Origin: Pelagibius sp964472095
Lineage (GTDB): Bacteria > Pseudomonadota > Alphaproteobacteria > Kiloniellales > Kiloniellaceae
Reading direction: 5' to 3'
DNA length: 64,000 nucleotides
Assembly: GCA_964472095.1 (NCBI GenBank)
Contig: CAYYIV010000007.1
Coordinates: 1 to 64,000 of the forward strand
Both the position numbers and the translations under genes were made by a program. Position 1 is the first letter of the stretch. Each line of letters opens with the position of its first letter. Below the pieces are notes generated by a model. That model was not told where the DNA came from, made no database searches, and saw only the letters and a program-made list of their open reading frames with translations. This document shows, piece by piece, positions 51,532-59,603 of this stretch.

Positions 51532-52527
51532 CTAAAGCGCGTTGATCTTGTCGAGCATGCCTTCCGGCCATTCCTTCGCGAACTCGGACTCGAGGTATTT
51601 CTGCTGGGCATGCTGGCGGAACGCGTCGACATCCGGCTCATACACCTTGAGGCCCTCGTCCTTGAAGAACTGAACCAGGCGGGCTTCCTCGTCCAGGTGC
51701 TTCTGCGTGCTCCAGTCGATCGACTTCTTTGCCTCGCTTTCAAGCGTCTGGCGCTGATCTGGCGAAAGGGCGTCCCAGGTCTCCTTGGAGACGGCAAAGA
51801 GATCGAAGCCGATCAGGTGGCTGGTCAGCACGATCTGCGAGGTCACCTCGTAGAACTTCATGTTGTAGTCGTTCGGCAGCGGATTGTCCTGCCCGTCGAT
51901 GGCCCCTGTCTGCAGGCCGGTGTAGACCTCGGCGTAGGCCATAGGGGTAGGATTCGCGCCCAGCGCGGTACCGAGGAACTGCCAGGCGTCGCCACCGGGC
52001 ATCCGCAGCTTGAATCCCGCCATATCGGCTGGGGTCGTGATGGTCTTCTCGGGCTTCAGATTGACCTGCCGCGCGCCGAAATAAACTGGCGCGACGATAT
52101 GGATGCCGAGCTTGTCCTCGGCCATCGTCTTCATTTCCTGGCCCGCCGCACTCTCAAAGAACGCTTTGAGATGCGTGGCATCTCGGAAGAGATAGGCGGC
52201 GGTCAAGATGGACCACGCCGGAAGCTGATTGGCGATATCCTGCGGCGCGACGATGCCGGTTTCCAGGTTGCCCCGCTGAAGAGCGACCAGCTCGGTACCC
52301 TGCTTGAACAGGGTTGCGCCGAAATGCGGCTGGAAAGTGAAGTCGCCGGCAATTGCCTCACCGAGCATCCGCATGGCATCGGCGCGGATATCGGCGTCGC
52401 TGAATACCGCCGAGAATTTCAACACCGGTTTGTCTTGCGCAGCGGCACCGCCTGCCACGCCGGCGCTGACCAGAACGGCGCCCAAGAGCAGCGCAAGGCG
52501 CCGGGAAATCGTTGGATTCATTGTCAT
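51532..52527 (-). CDS. TRAP transporter periplasmic binding protein (DctP-like)
   Basis: 331 residues from ATG 52527, preceded by GGGAGGA; a 15-residue upstream extension is unlikely. Signal peptide ISRRLALLLGAVLVSAGVAGG, cut near AAA-QD. DctP signatures: FGARQVNLKPEKTITTPADM, KLRMPGGDAWQFLG, YAEVYTGLQTGAIDGQDNP and the carboxylate-binding Arg in RMPGG. Ligand inferred as quinate/shikimate from context only. Its upstream gap (52528-52744) is shared with the divergent TetR regulator. Confidence 0.9.
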   Translation of the reverse strand: MTMNPTISRRLALLLGAVLVSAGVAGGAAAQDKPVLKFSAVFSDADIRADAMRMLGEAIAGDFTFQPHFGATLFKQGTELVALQRGNLETGIVAPQDIANQLPAWSILTAAYLFRDATHLKAFFESAAGQEMKTMAEDKLGIHIVAPVYFGARQVNLKPEKTITTPADMAGFKLRMPGGDAWQFLGTALGANPTPMAYAEVYTGLQTGAIDGQDNPLPNDYNMKFYEVTSQIVLTSHLIGFDLFAVSKETWDALSPDQRQTLESEAKKSIDWSTQKHLDEEARLVQFFKDEGLKVYEPDVDAFRQHAQQKYLESEFAKEWPEGMLDKINAL

Positions 52528-52744
52528 TCCTCCCATTGGCAGCAGGCCGATGTGGGTTTCGCAGCCCGCCATTTGAAAAGAGAATGGACGGACTAGTTAG
52601 TTTATGTCAATGGTCCTCCTTCCGGGATGGCCGAGGCTGCAGGCATTCGCCCCGTTGACGGGGTGAGGAAATCGCTCTTGGGGCCGGCGGCGTCACGCCC
52701 GTAAAATCGGGGCGACGCCCCCGGTTCAGGTGAAGGACAGAAGA

Positions 52745-53401
52745 ATGACCGTCGAGACGATGAAAAAGAACGCCACAACGGGCCGCACCAATGATCCGGT
52801 AGGCACCAGGCGCAACATCATTGAAGTCGCGACCGAGGAGTTCGCACAGCGCGGCCTTTCGGGCGCGCGTATCGATGAGATCGCTGCGAAGACCAAGTGC
52901 AGCAAGCGGATGATCTACTACTATTTCGACAGCAAGGAGGGTCTCTATCTGCGGGTGCTGGAAGCCGCATACAGCAAGGTCCGTGCATTCGAGGCGAGCT
53001 TGGATCTGGATGATCTTCCGCCGGTCGAAGCTTTGGAACGGCTGGTTCGCTTCACCTTCGACTATCACAACAGCAACGAAGATTTCATTCGCCTGGTGAT
53101 GATCGAAAACATCCATCACGCCGAGTATCTGGCGCAGTCGTCGGTCATCCAGAAGCTCAATCTGACGGCGATCGATGCGGTGAGCCGACTCCTTGATCGT
53201 GGCGTGCGGGCGGGCCTCTTCCGCGAGGGCCTTGATCCGGTCGAGTTGCACTGGAAGATCAGCGCGCTTTCCTTTTTCAACGTATCGAATCGCGCCACCT
53301 TCTCGAGCATCTTTAAGCGTGATCTAGGGTCGCGGAAGTCGCTGGCTTCATTGCGCGACGGCGTGGTTGAAATGATTGTGCGGCATGTCGAAAATCGCTG
53401 A
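52745..53401 (+). CDS. TetR-family regulator of the quinate/shikimate block
   Basis: 218 residues from ATG 52745; a GTG at 52730 is an alternative. Helix-turn-helix (about 20-70) with IIEVATEEFAQRGLSGARID and KTKCSKRMIYYYFDSKEGLY. The C-terminal domain resembles the TetR_C_29-type group of aromatic-acid regulators. Divergent from the TRAP operon and followed, with overlapping ends, by the dehydrogenase gene, so it likely senses quinate or a pathway product. The 217-base divergent gap also contains a hairpin (CCCCG-TTGA-CGGGG near 52649). Confidence 0.9.
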   Translation: MTVETMKKNATTGRTNDPVGTRRNIIEVATEEFAQRGLSGARIDEIAAKTKCSKRMIYYYFDSKEGLYLRVLEAAYSKVRAFEASLDLDDLPPVEALERLVRFTFDYHNSNEDFIRLVMIENIHHAEYLAQSSVIQKLNLTAIDAVSRLLDRGVRAGLFREGLDPVELHWKISALSFFNVSNRATFSSIFKRDLGSRKSLASLRDGVVEMIVRHVENR

Positions 53402-54305
53402 CCCAGGTTTAAGCACTAGCGGCAAGAGCTGCGGCCTGGCCGCGAAACCGGAAGGCCCTCCGGATCTGAAGCTTGGCCTGATCGGCGACAACATCGCCCA
53501 GTCGAGGGCACCCTTGCTGCATGGTATGGCGGGGAAGATTGCGGGCCTCACCGTCAGCTACGAACGCCTCGTGCCGCGCGAACGCGGGTCCCGATTCGAC
53601 GATGTCTTCGAAGACTGTGCGGCAAGCGGCTACCGCGGCATCAACATCACCTACCCCTACAAGGAGCAGGCGGCACGCAGGGTCGATATCGAAGACCCCC
53701 TGGTTCGAGCCATGGGGGCCGTGAATACCGTCGTTTTCGAGCAGTCAGGCGCGTCGGGTTTCAATACCGACTACAGTGGTTTCATCGCCGCCTATCGCAG
53801 CGTCCGGGGTAGCCGTCCGGCCGGACGCGTTTGCATGATCGGCGCCGGCGGCGTGGGTAAAGCAATCGCCTTTGCCCTTTTGAAGCTCGGCCTCGAGGCG
53901 CTTTGGATCATCGACCTGGACCGGGCGAAGGCGGCGGACCTCGCATCACGCCTCCAGGCCGCTTCGCCAGGGCTCCCCGTCTTCCTCGCGGACAGCACCG
54001 AGGCAGTGGCGGCCACGGTCGACGGCCTCGTCAACTGCACCCCCGTCGGCATGGTCGGTCACGACGGAACGCCGCTGCCCCGGAAGAAAATGCACGGCTC
54101 CCAGTGGGCTTTCGATGCCGTCTATACGCCGCTCGAGACCCAGTTTCTCGCGGATGCCGCGGCCGAAGGGCTGACCGTGATCAGCGGCTATGAACTGTTC
54201 TTCCATCAGGGTGTGGATGCCTGGCAGATCTTTGCGGGCCGCCCGGTTGATGCCGGCCAATTGCGGCGCCTCCTGACGGAGGCTGGCGCCGGTTCGGAAG
54301 GCTGA
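53385..54305 (+). CDS. Shikimate/quinate dehydrogenase family protein
   Basis: 306 residues from ATG 53385, overlapping the regulator's last 17 bases. A 27-residue leader precedes the domain. Substrate motif NITYPYKEQ with catalytic Lys, GFNTDYSGF with catalytic Asp, NAD(P) site GAGGVGKAIAFALL and NCTPVGM. The shikimate-binding SxS pair reads QSRAP: the second Ser is Ala, as in some quinate-using paralogues. It oxidises quinate or shikimate to the 3-dehydro form for the enzymes next to it. Confidence 0.92.
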   Translation: MSKIADPGLSTSGKSCGLAAKPEGPPDLKLGLIGDNIAQSRAPLLHGMAGKIAGLTVSYERLVPRERGSRFDDVFEDCAASGYRGINITYPYKEQAARRVDIEDPLVRAMGAVNTVVFEQSGASGFNTDYSGFIAAYRSVRGSRPAGRVCMIGAGGVGKAIAFALLKLGLEALWIIDLDRAKAADLASRLQAASPGLPVFLADSTEAVAATVDGLVNCTPVGMVGHDGTPLPRKKMHGSQWAFDAVYTPLETQFLADAAAEGLTVISGYELFFHQGVDAWQIFAGRPVDAGQLRRLLTEAGAGSEG

Positions 54306-54344
54306 TGCGAGCGCTTCCGAGGTGTTTCTCTGAGGAAAGAGTCA

Positions 54345-56222
54345 ATGCGTACAGCCATCGCAACCGTTTCGATCAGCGGCGACTTCGAGGAAAAGCTGTC
54401 CGCAATCGCGGCGGCCGGCTTCGACGGTATCGAAATCTTCGAGAACGACTTTCTCGCCTTTGAAGGTTCGCCACGCGATGCGGGTCGCTTGGTGCGCGAA
54501 CATGGGCTCGAGATCATGCTGTTCCAGCCGTTCCGGGATTTCGAGGGCATGCCGGAACCGCAACGCGGCCGCGTGTTCGATCGGGCGGAGCGCAAGTTCG
54601 ACCTGATGGAGGAACTGGGCACCGAGCTGATGCTGGTATGCTCCAACGTCTCGCCGCTCAGCCTCGGCGGCATCGGCCGGGCGGCCGACGATTTCGCCGA
54701 GCTTGGAGATCGTGCCGCCAAGCGGGGCCTGCGGGTCGGATTCGAGGCCCTGGCCTGGGGCCGTCACGTCAGCGACCATCGCGACGCCTGGGAGATCGTG
54801 CGCCGCGCCAACCATCCCAGCGTCGGCCTCATCCTCGACTCCTTCCATACGCTCGCCCGGCAGATCGAACCAGATTCCATCCGAGCGATTCCCGGCGACC
54901 GCATCTTCTTCGTCCAGCTCGCCGACGCACCGCTGATCGACATGGACCTGCTCTATTGGAGCCGGCACTTCCGAAACATGCCCGGGGAGGGCGATCTCGA
55001 CGTCCCAGCCTTCATGCGGGCGGTGGCGGCCACGGGCTATGACGGGGTGGTTTCCCTGGAGGTGTTCAACGACCAGTTTCGCGGCGGCTCGCCCCGTACC
55101 ATATCAATCGATGGGCATCGATCGCTGCTCTACCTGCTGGACCAAGTGAAGCGCACCGAGCCGCGCATTGCGATCTCGGTGCCGGCGATGCCAGACCGGG
55201 TCGCCGTCTCCGGAGTCGAGTTCATCGAGTTCGCCGCCGACGAGAAAGAGGCCGTCGAGCTGGGCGATCTGCTGCAGCACCTCGGCTTCCGGCGCGCCGG
55301 CCGGCACATTGCCAAGGAGGTCGAGCTGTACCGCCAGGGCGACATCAATATCGTCATCAATTCCGAGCCGGAGGGCTTTGCTCATTCCTCCTACCTGATG
55401 CATGGCACGGCGGTGTGCGACCTCGGCCTGAAGGTCGAGGATGCCGCCGCCACCGTCGAGCGGGCGCGCGCCCTGGGGGCCGGCCTCTTCGAGCAGGCGG
55501 TCGGTCCGGGTGAGCTCAAGATTCCGGCGATCCGCGGGGTCGGCGGCGGCGTTATGCACTTCATCGACGAGCGCAGCGAACTCGGCCGGGTGTGGGAGAT
55601 CGAGTTCGACCCGGTGGCGGACCCGCAGGCGCCGGCGGAGGTCGGCCTGCAAAGCGTCGATCACATCGCCCAGACCATGCGCTACGAGGAGATGCTGACC
55701 TGGCTGCTGTTTTATACGTCGATCTTCAGGACGCATAAGACCCCGATGGTCGACGTGGTCGATCCCGCCGGCCTGGTGCGCAGTCAGGTGATCGAGAACG
55801 CCGAGGGCTCGCTGCGCATTACGCTGAACGGCGCGGAGAACCGCAGGACCCTGGCCGGCCGCTTCATCACCGAGAGCTTCGGCTCGGCGGTTCAGCACAT
55901 CGCGTTCCGCACTGGCGACATCTTCGCCACCTGGGAGAAGCTGGCCGCGCGGGGCTTTCGCCCGCTCGAGATCTCACCCAACTACTACGACGACCTTGAA
56001 GCGCGCTTCGCGCTCGATGCCACGCTGTTGGACCGACTGAGGGCCGCCAACATCCTTTACGACCGCGACGAGCACGGCGAGTACTTCCAGCTTTACGGCC
56101 CCAACTACGGCGAGGGCTTCTTCTTCGAGATCGTCGAGCGGCGCGGCGGCTACCGCGGCTACGGTGCCGCCAACGCGCAGTTCCGGATTGCATCGCAGAA
56201 GCGCGCCCTCGAGGGCAGATAG
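54345..56222 (+). CDS. quiC: 3-dehydroshikimate dehydratase fused to HPPD-like domain
   Basis: 625 residues. N-terminal sugar-isomerase TIM barrel (about 1-275) with metal ligands in FEALAWG, LILDSFH and VSLEVFND. The C-terminal 4-hydroxyphenylpyruvate-dioxygenase-like region (about 290-615) has two VOC modules with metal triad His in LQSVDHIAQ, His in VQHIAFRTGD and Glu in FFEIVERRG. This bimodular layout is that of QuiC1-type enzymes, where the barrel forms protocatechuate from 3-dehydroshikimate. The role of the HPPD part is unclear. It follows the dehydrogenase by 39 bases. Protocatechuate ring-cleavage genes are absent from the window. Confidence 0.9.
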   Translation: MRTAIATVSISGDFEEKLSAIAAAGFDGIEIFENDFLAFEGSPRDAGRLVREHGLEIMLFQPFRDFEGMPEPQRGRVFDRAERKFDLMEELGTELMLVCSNVSPLSLGGIGRAADDFAELGDRAAKRGLRVGFEALAWGRHVSDHRDAWEIVRRANHPSVGLILDSFHTLARQIEPDSIRAIPGDRIFFVQLADAPLIDMDLLYWSRHFRNMPGEGDLDVPAFMRAVAATGYDGVVSLEVFNDQFRGGSPRTISIDGHRSLLYLLDQVKRTEPRIAISVPAMPDRVAVSGVEFIEFAADEKEAVELGDLLQHLGFRRAGRHIAKEVELYRQGDINIVINSEPEGFAHSSYLMHGTAVCDLGLKVEDAAATVERARALGAGLFEQAVGPGELKIPAIRGVGGGVMHFIDERSELGRVWEIEFDPVADPQAPAEVGLQSVDHIAQTMRYEEMLTWLLFYTSIFRTHKTPMVDVVDPAGLVRSQVIENAEGSLRITLNGAENRRTLAGRFITESFGSAVQHIAFRTGDIFATWEKLAARGFRPLEISPNYYDDLEARFALDATLLDRLRAANILYDRDEHGEYFQLYGPNYGEGFFFEIVERRGGYRGYGAANAQFRIASQKRALEGR

Positions 56223-56601
56223 GCACCGGGACCCTTGCTTGAAACCTGACTGGCAGGCTGCGGCGTAGTGGCGGCAATTTCGCTCCCCCCGCCAGCGGCC
56301 TCCGGGCGCACTTGTGGCGCGAAGGCCTGTTCGTCCTCCTTCATTCACCTCCCCATCTCCAGCATAGCTATCGGATTTATTTGTATTATTAATCAATGGC
56401 ATTCCGCTGACATCAAGGCGGTCCCTGGTCTAATCCCAGCTATTCCCGGAGAGCCGCTGCTGCGGCAACGGGCCCGAATATTCCAGAAATCGCCATTAAG
56501 CGAATATTCGTGATTTCCCGTTAACGATATTGGTTGCCCCAGCCTGTCATTCACGCCGCAGCGGGCTGGGAACTGACGTCAAACGACTGTGAAGGGTGCC
56601 G
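56223..56601 (+). other. 379-base gap with island end and AT-rich segment
   Basis: No gene is supported. The middle is unusually AT-rich (about 56365-56400). It includes the decayed tRNA copy (listed separately) and, at about 56473-56510, two copies of CGAATATTC 28 bases apart inside a larger imperfect inverted repeat. These could be protein-binding sites for the downstream methyltransferase gene or relics of the mobile element. Confidence 0.5.
56405..56447 (+). repeat. Decayed copy of the tRNA-Val 3' half (probable attachment-site remnant)
   Basis: Aligned without gaps to 38245-38287 of tRNA-Val(GAC), 35 of 43 positions are identical, including CTGACATC (anticodon), GGTCCCTGGT and AATCCCAG (T-arm). 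The acceptor end is eroded and CCA is absent, so it is not functional as tRNA. Same orientation as the intact gene, as expected for the two ends of an integrated element. Confidence 0.65.
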
Positions 56602-57558
56602 ATGGCCCTGCTTTCGAAGGCAGCTGCCAAGCCGGCCGGTAAGGGAAAGATCCCCTTCTGGGTACGCCTCAAGGCGTGGTGGGAAGGCTACGATCTTGCC
56701 ATTAGGCCGAAACAGAAGATCCCGCTGGAGATGGGGGATCTGTCGCAGGATGCTGTGCGCTACGAAGAGGCCGAGCCGAAGTCCATGCGGCTCGAGGTCA
56801 TGCAGCAGATCTGGGGCAAGGGCATGTCCGGGCCGGGCGACGAGGATTACATCCTGCGGCTGGTCAAGCCCCTGGGCCTGAACCCCGCCCATACCGTCAT
56901 CGACGTCGGCTCCGGCCTCGGCGGCGCCACCCGCCTGATCTCCGAAAAGTTCGACATCTGGATCACCGGCCTGGAGTCCGACCGCGAGGTGTCCGACGCC
57001 GGCATGGAGCTTTCCACCATGGCCGGCCTCGCCAAGCGGGCACCGATTCACTACTTCGACATGGACCGCTATGAATTCCGCGAGAATTCGACCGACTGCG
57101 TGCTGTCCAAGGAATCGCTCTTCACGGTGGAGGACAAGGACCGCCTGCTGAAGGAGATCATCCGGATGATCCGGCCGCGCGGCCAGCTTCTCTTCACCGA
57201 CTATGTGCTGTCCGAGAATGCCGACGAGCGGGCGGTCTTCGCCTGGGCCGAGGGCGAGCCGAAAAGGCCCAATCCCTGGACCTTGCGCGACTACGAAGCA
57301 GCGTTGACGGAAGCGCGCCTCGACATCCGCATCAAGGAAGACATCACCGAAGAGGTCTACGGCATCATCACCGGCAGCTGGGCGCGTTTCCTCTCCAGCC
57401 TGAAGGGCAAGGCCGTCGACAAGACGACCTCCGCGGCGATCACCGAGGCGGTCGAGCTGTGGACCCGGCGGACCCGGGCGATCGATGCCGGCGCCCTCAG
57501 GATCTGCCGCTTTCACGCCCTTAAGAAAGAGGCGGAGAAGATGCTCTCCGACTGGTAG
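56602..57558 (+). CDS. SAM-dependent methyltransferase
   Basis: 318 residues from ATG 56602. An N-terminal part (about 1-85) has a basic segment WVRLKAWWEGYDLAIRPKQK. The methyltransferase core carries motif I TVIDVGSGLGGATRLI at about 96-111, motif II GLESD, and LSKESLFTVEDKDRLLKEII. It resembles phospholipid/phosphoethanolamine-type methyltransferases by pattern, but the substrate is unproved. It is the first core-like gene after the island. Confidence 0.85.
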   Translation: MALLSKAAAKPAGKGKIPFWVRLKAWWEGYDLAIRPKQKIPLEMGDLSQDAVRYEEAEPKSMRLEVMQQIWGKGMSGPGDEDYILRLVKPLGLNPAHTVIDVGSGLGGATRLISEKFDIWITGLESDREVSDAGMELSTMAGLAKRAPIHYFDMDRYEFRENSTDCVLSKESLFTVEDKDRLLKEIIRMIRPRGQLLFTDYVLSENADERAVFAWAEGEPKRPNPWTLRDYEAALTEARLDIRIKEDITEEVYGIITGSWARFLSSLKGKAVDKTTSAAITEAVELWTRRTRAIDAGALRICRFHALKKEAEKMLSDW

Positions 57559-57709
57559 GGTCGGTCCGCTGCTCAAGCCCGGCCAAAGGCCGGATTTCCG
57601 GGCTTCTGACAAGGTTGACAGCGCCTGTCGCGATCCCTATCTTCCCGGCTTTCCGCGCGCCGGGAGGCTCCGGTCCAGTCGAAGACGCGGGCGCAACGAG
57701 GACAGAGAA

Positions 57710-57835
57710 ATGAAGGTCGTTAACTCTCTCAAGACCGCGAAACTGCGGGAAAAAGGCTGCCGCGTCGTGCGCCGCAAGGGTCGCGTCTACGTGATCAACA
57801 AGAAGAATCCGCGCTTCAAGGCCCGCCAGGGCTGA
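57710..57835 (+). CDS. rpmJ: Ribosomal protein L36 (zinc-free type)
   Basis: 41 residues, MKVVNSLKTAKLREKGCRVV followed by RRKGRVYVINKKNPRFKARQG. The length and ending are those of alphaproteobacterial L36. It has one Cys only and no Cys-x-x-Cys/His zinc ribbon, so it needs no zinc. Component of the large ribosomal subunit. Transcribed alone and followed by a strong hairpin. Confidence 0.95.
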   Translation: MKVVNSLKTAKLREKGCRVVRRKGRVYVINKKNPRFKARQG

Positions 57836-57900
57836 CCGCTGCCTGTCGCCAGGCCGTACCGGCCGGCTGACGCAACCGCAGCCTTGAAGTGCCTTCCTCG

Positions 57901-57939
57901 ACGCAACAGGCCGCACCCCCCGGGGCGCGGCCTTGCGTT
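57901..57939 (+). terminator. Terminator-like hairpin after rpmJ
   Basis: Stem ACGCAA-(CA bulge)-GGCCGC pairs with GCGGCC-TTGCGT, about a dozen base pairs, with a C/G-rich loop. It is followed by TTGCCC, so the U-tract is short. Position 65 bases past rpmJ suits a transcription stop for this highly expressed gene. Confidence 0.65.
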
Positions 57940-58041
57940 TGCCCGGATTCCGGATGTCGCGGCCTCGCCCGGCCGTCTTTGACAGTACCGACGGCGGCGA
58001 AGCATTGACCCCGCCGGCCCCCCGGGCCATAGTCTCCGAAA

Positions 58042-58058
58042 AATTGGTAATACCAATT
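58042..58058. promoter_or_regulatory. FadR-subfamily GntR operator (GlcC/LldR/PdhR-type) for glcDEF
   Basis: AATTGGTAATACCAATT, a perfect 17-base palindrome centred on A at 58050, 47 bases upstream of glcD. The TTGGT-n-ACCAA core is the known site of the GlcC/LldR/PdhR group, which respond to glycolate, lactate or pyruvate. The regulator gene is not adjacent. Confidence 0.75.
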
Positions 58059-58104
58059 GCCCTCCCCCGGCGTCGGTTGGGCGGAGGCAGGGAGAGACGC
58101 TGAC

Positions 58105-59592
58105 ATGCAAATGCCCGAGCCGGACCACGGCGTCATCGCGGCCAAGTCCGACATCGTCCAGGCCCTGCGCGCCATCGTCCCCGGCGAGGGGGTGATCGTC
58201 GACGAGGAAGAACTCAGGGCCTACGAGAGCGACGGCCTCACCGCCTACCGCCAGCTCCCCCTCATCGTGGTCCTGCCGGAGACCACGGCGCAGGTCAGCG
58301 CGATCCTCATGTGCTGCCAGGCACGCGGCGTGAAGGTGGTGCCGCGCGGCGCCGGCACTTCGCTGTCCGGCGGAGCCCTGCCGTTGGCTGACGGTATCAT
58401 CCTCGGCCTCGCCAAGTTCAACCGCGTGCTGGACATCGACTTCGACAACCGCTGCGCCGTGGTGCAGCCGGGCGTCACCAACCTCGCCATCACGACGGCG
58501 GTGGCGGATCACGACTTCTACTACGCGCCGGACCCGTCCAGCCAGATCGCCTGCACCATCGGCGGCAACGTGGCGGAGAACTCCGGCGGTGTGCACTGCC
58601 TGAAATACGGTCTCACCACCAACAACCTGCTCGGCCTGGAGATGGTGCTGATGGACGGCACCGTGCTGCGCCTCGGCGGCAAGCACCTCGATGCCGAAGG
58701 CTACGACCTGCTCGGCATCATGACCGGCTCGGAAGGGCTGCTCGGCGTGGTCACCGAGGTAACGGTGCGTCTGCTGAGGAAGCCGGAGACGGCACGCGCC
58801 CTGCTGCTCGGTTTTCCGACCAACGAGCAGGCCGGCGACGCGGTGGCGGCGATCATCGCCGCCGGCATCATTCCCGGCGGCATGGAGATGATGGACAAGC
58901 CGGCGATCCACGCCGCGGAGGATTTCGTGCAGGCCGGCTACCCGCGCGACGTCGAGGCATTGCTGATCGTCGAGCTGGACGGGCCGCAGGCGGAGGTCGA
59001 CTACCTGATCGGCGAGGTCTCGAAGATCGCCGAGGCGAAGGGCGCCGTGACCAGCCGCATCAGCGCCAGCGAGGAGGAACGCCTGACCTTCTGGGCCGGG
59101 CGCAAGGCGGCTTTCCCCGCTGTCGGCCGAATCTCGCCGGACTACTACTGCATGGACGGCACCATCCCGCGCGCGCGCCTGCCGCTGGTGCTGAAGCGCA
59201 TGCGCGAGCTCAGCGAGCACTACGGCCTCAGGGTCGCCAACGTCTTCCACGCCGGCGACGGCAACCTGCATCCCCTCATCCTCTACGACGCCAATAAGCC
59301 GGGTGAGCTTGAGAAGGCGGAGGATTTCGGCTCCGACATCCTCAGGCTCTGCGTCGAGGTCGGCGGCGTGCTGACCGGTGAGCACGGGGTCGGCGTCGAA
59401 AAGCGCGACCTCATGGGATCGATGTTCAGCGAGATCGACCTGAAGCAGCAGCTGCGGGTGAAGTGCGCCTTCGATCCCGACGCGCTGCTGAACCCCGGCA
59501 AGGTGTTTCCGCAGCTGCACCGCTGCGCCGAGCTGGGGCGCATGCACATCAGCGGCGGCAAGCTGCCGTTCCCCGACCTGCCGCGCTTCTGA
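58105..59592 (+). CDS. glcD: Glycolate oxidase, FAD subunit GlcD
   Basis: 495 residues from ATG 58105. PCMH-type FAD domain with VVPRGAGTSLSGGALPLADG, PDPSSQIACTIGGNVAENSGG and LKYGLTTNNLLGLEMVLMDG; FAD-oxidase C-terminal domain with VFHAGDGNLHPLILYD and LTGEHGVGVEKR. It oxidises glycolate to glyoxylate in a membrane-associated complex with GlcE and GlcF, encoded next. Regulated by the palindrome upstream. Confidence 0.95.
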   Translation: MQMPEPDHGVIAAKSDIVQALRAIVPGEGVIVDEEELRAYESDGLTAYRQLPLIVVLPETTAQVSAILMCCQARGVKVVPRGAGTSLSGGALPLADGIILGLAKFNRVLDIDFDNRCAVVQPGVTNLAITTAVADHDFYYAPDPSSQIACTIGGNVAENSGGVHCLKYGLTTNNLLGLEMVLMDGTVLRLGGKHLDAEGYDLLGIMTGSEGLLGVVTEVTVRLLRKPETARALLLGFPTNEQAGDAVAAIIAAGIIPGGMEMMDKPAIHAAEDFVQAGYPRDVEALLIVELDGPQAEVDYLIGEVSKIAEAKGAVTSRISASEEERLTFWAGRKAAFPAVGRISPDYYCMDGTIPRARLPLVLKRMRELSEHYGLRVANVFHAGDGNLHPLILYDANKPGELEKAEDFGSDILRLCVEVGGVLTGEHGVGVEKRDLMGSMFSEIDLKQQLRVKCAFDPDALLNPGKVFPQLHRCAELGRMHISGGKLPFPDLPRF

Positions 59593-59603
59593 CGACCGGA
59601 CCG

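Larger units (their letters stand above)
38292..56447 (+). mobile_element. Probable ancient genomic island inserted at tRNA-Val
   Basis: Bounded on the left by the 3' end of tRNA-Val(GAC) and on the right by a decayed, same-orientation copy of the tRNA's 3' half (56405-56447). All genes between are catabolic or transport genes of accessory type, in two blocks, with AT-richer gaps near 44.6 and 56.4 kb and a gene remnant at 49.0 kb. Core genes (cpdR, rpmJ) flank it. No integrase, excisionase or transfer gene remains; the first 220 bases after the tRNA (38292-38511) show no gene. The boundaries are seen; mobility is inferred and would be old. Confidence 0.5.

Noticed and set aside
52565..52744. 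Specific TetR operator in the gap between the TRAP operon and its regulator
   Set aside because: Only loose repeats (GGACTAGTTAGT, a CCCCG hairpin) were found and none is clearly a paired TetR site, so no operator is listed.
56405..56447. A second functional tRNA-Val gene at the tRNA-like sequence
   Set aside because: The 5' half, acceptor pairing and CCA are missing, so it cannot fold as tRNA. It is treated as a remnant.
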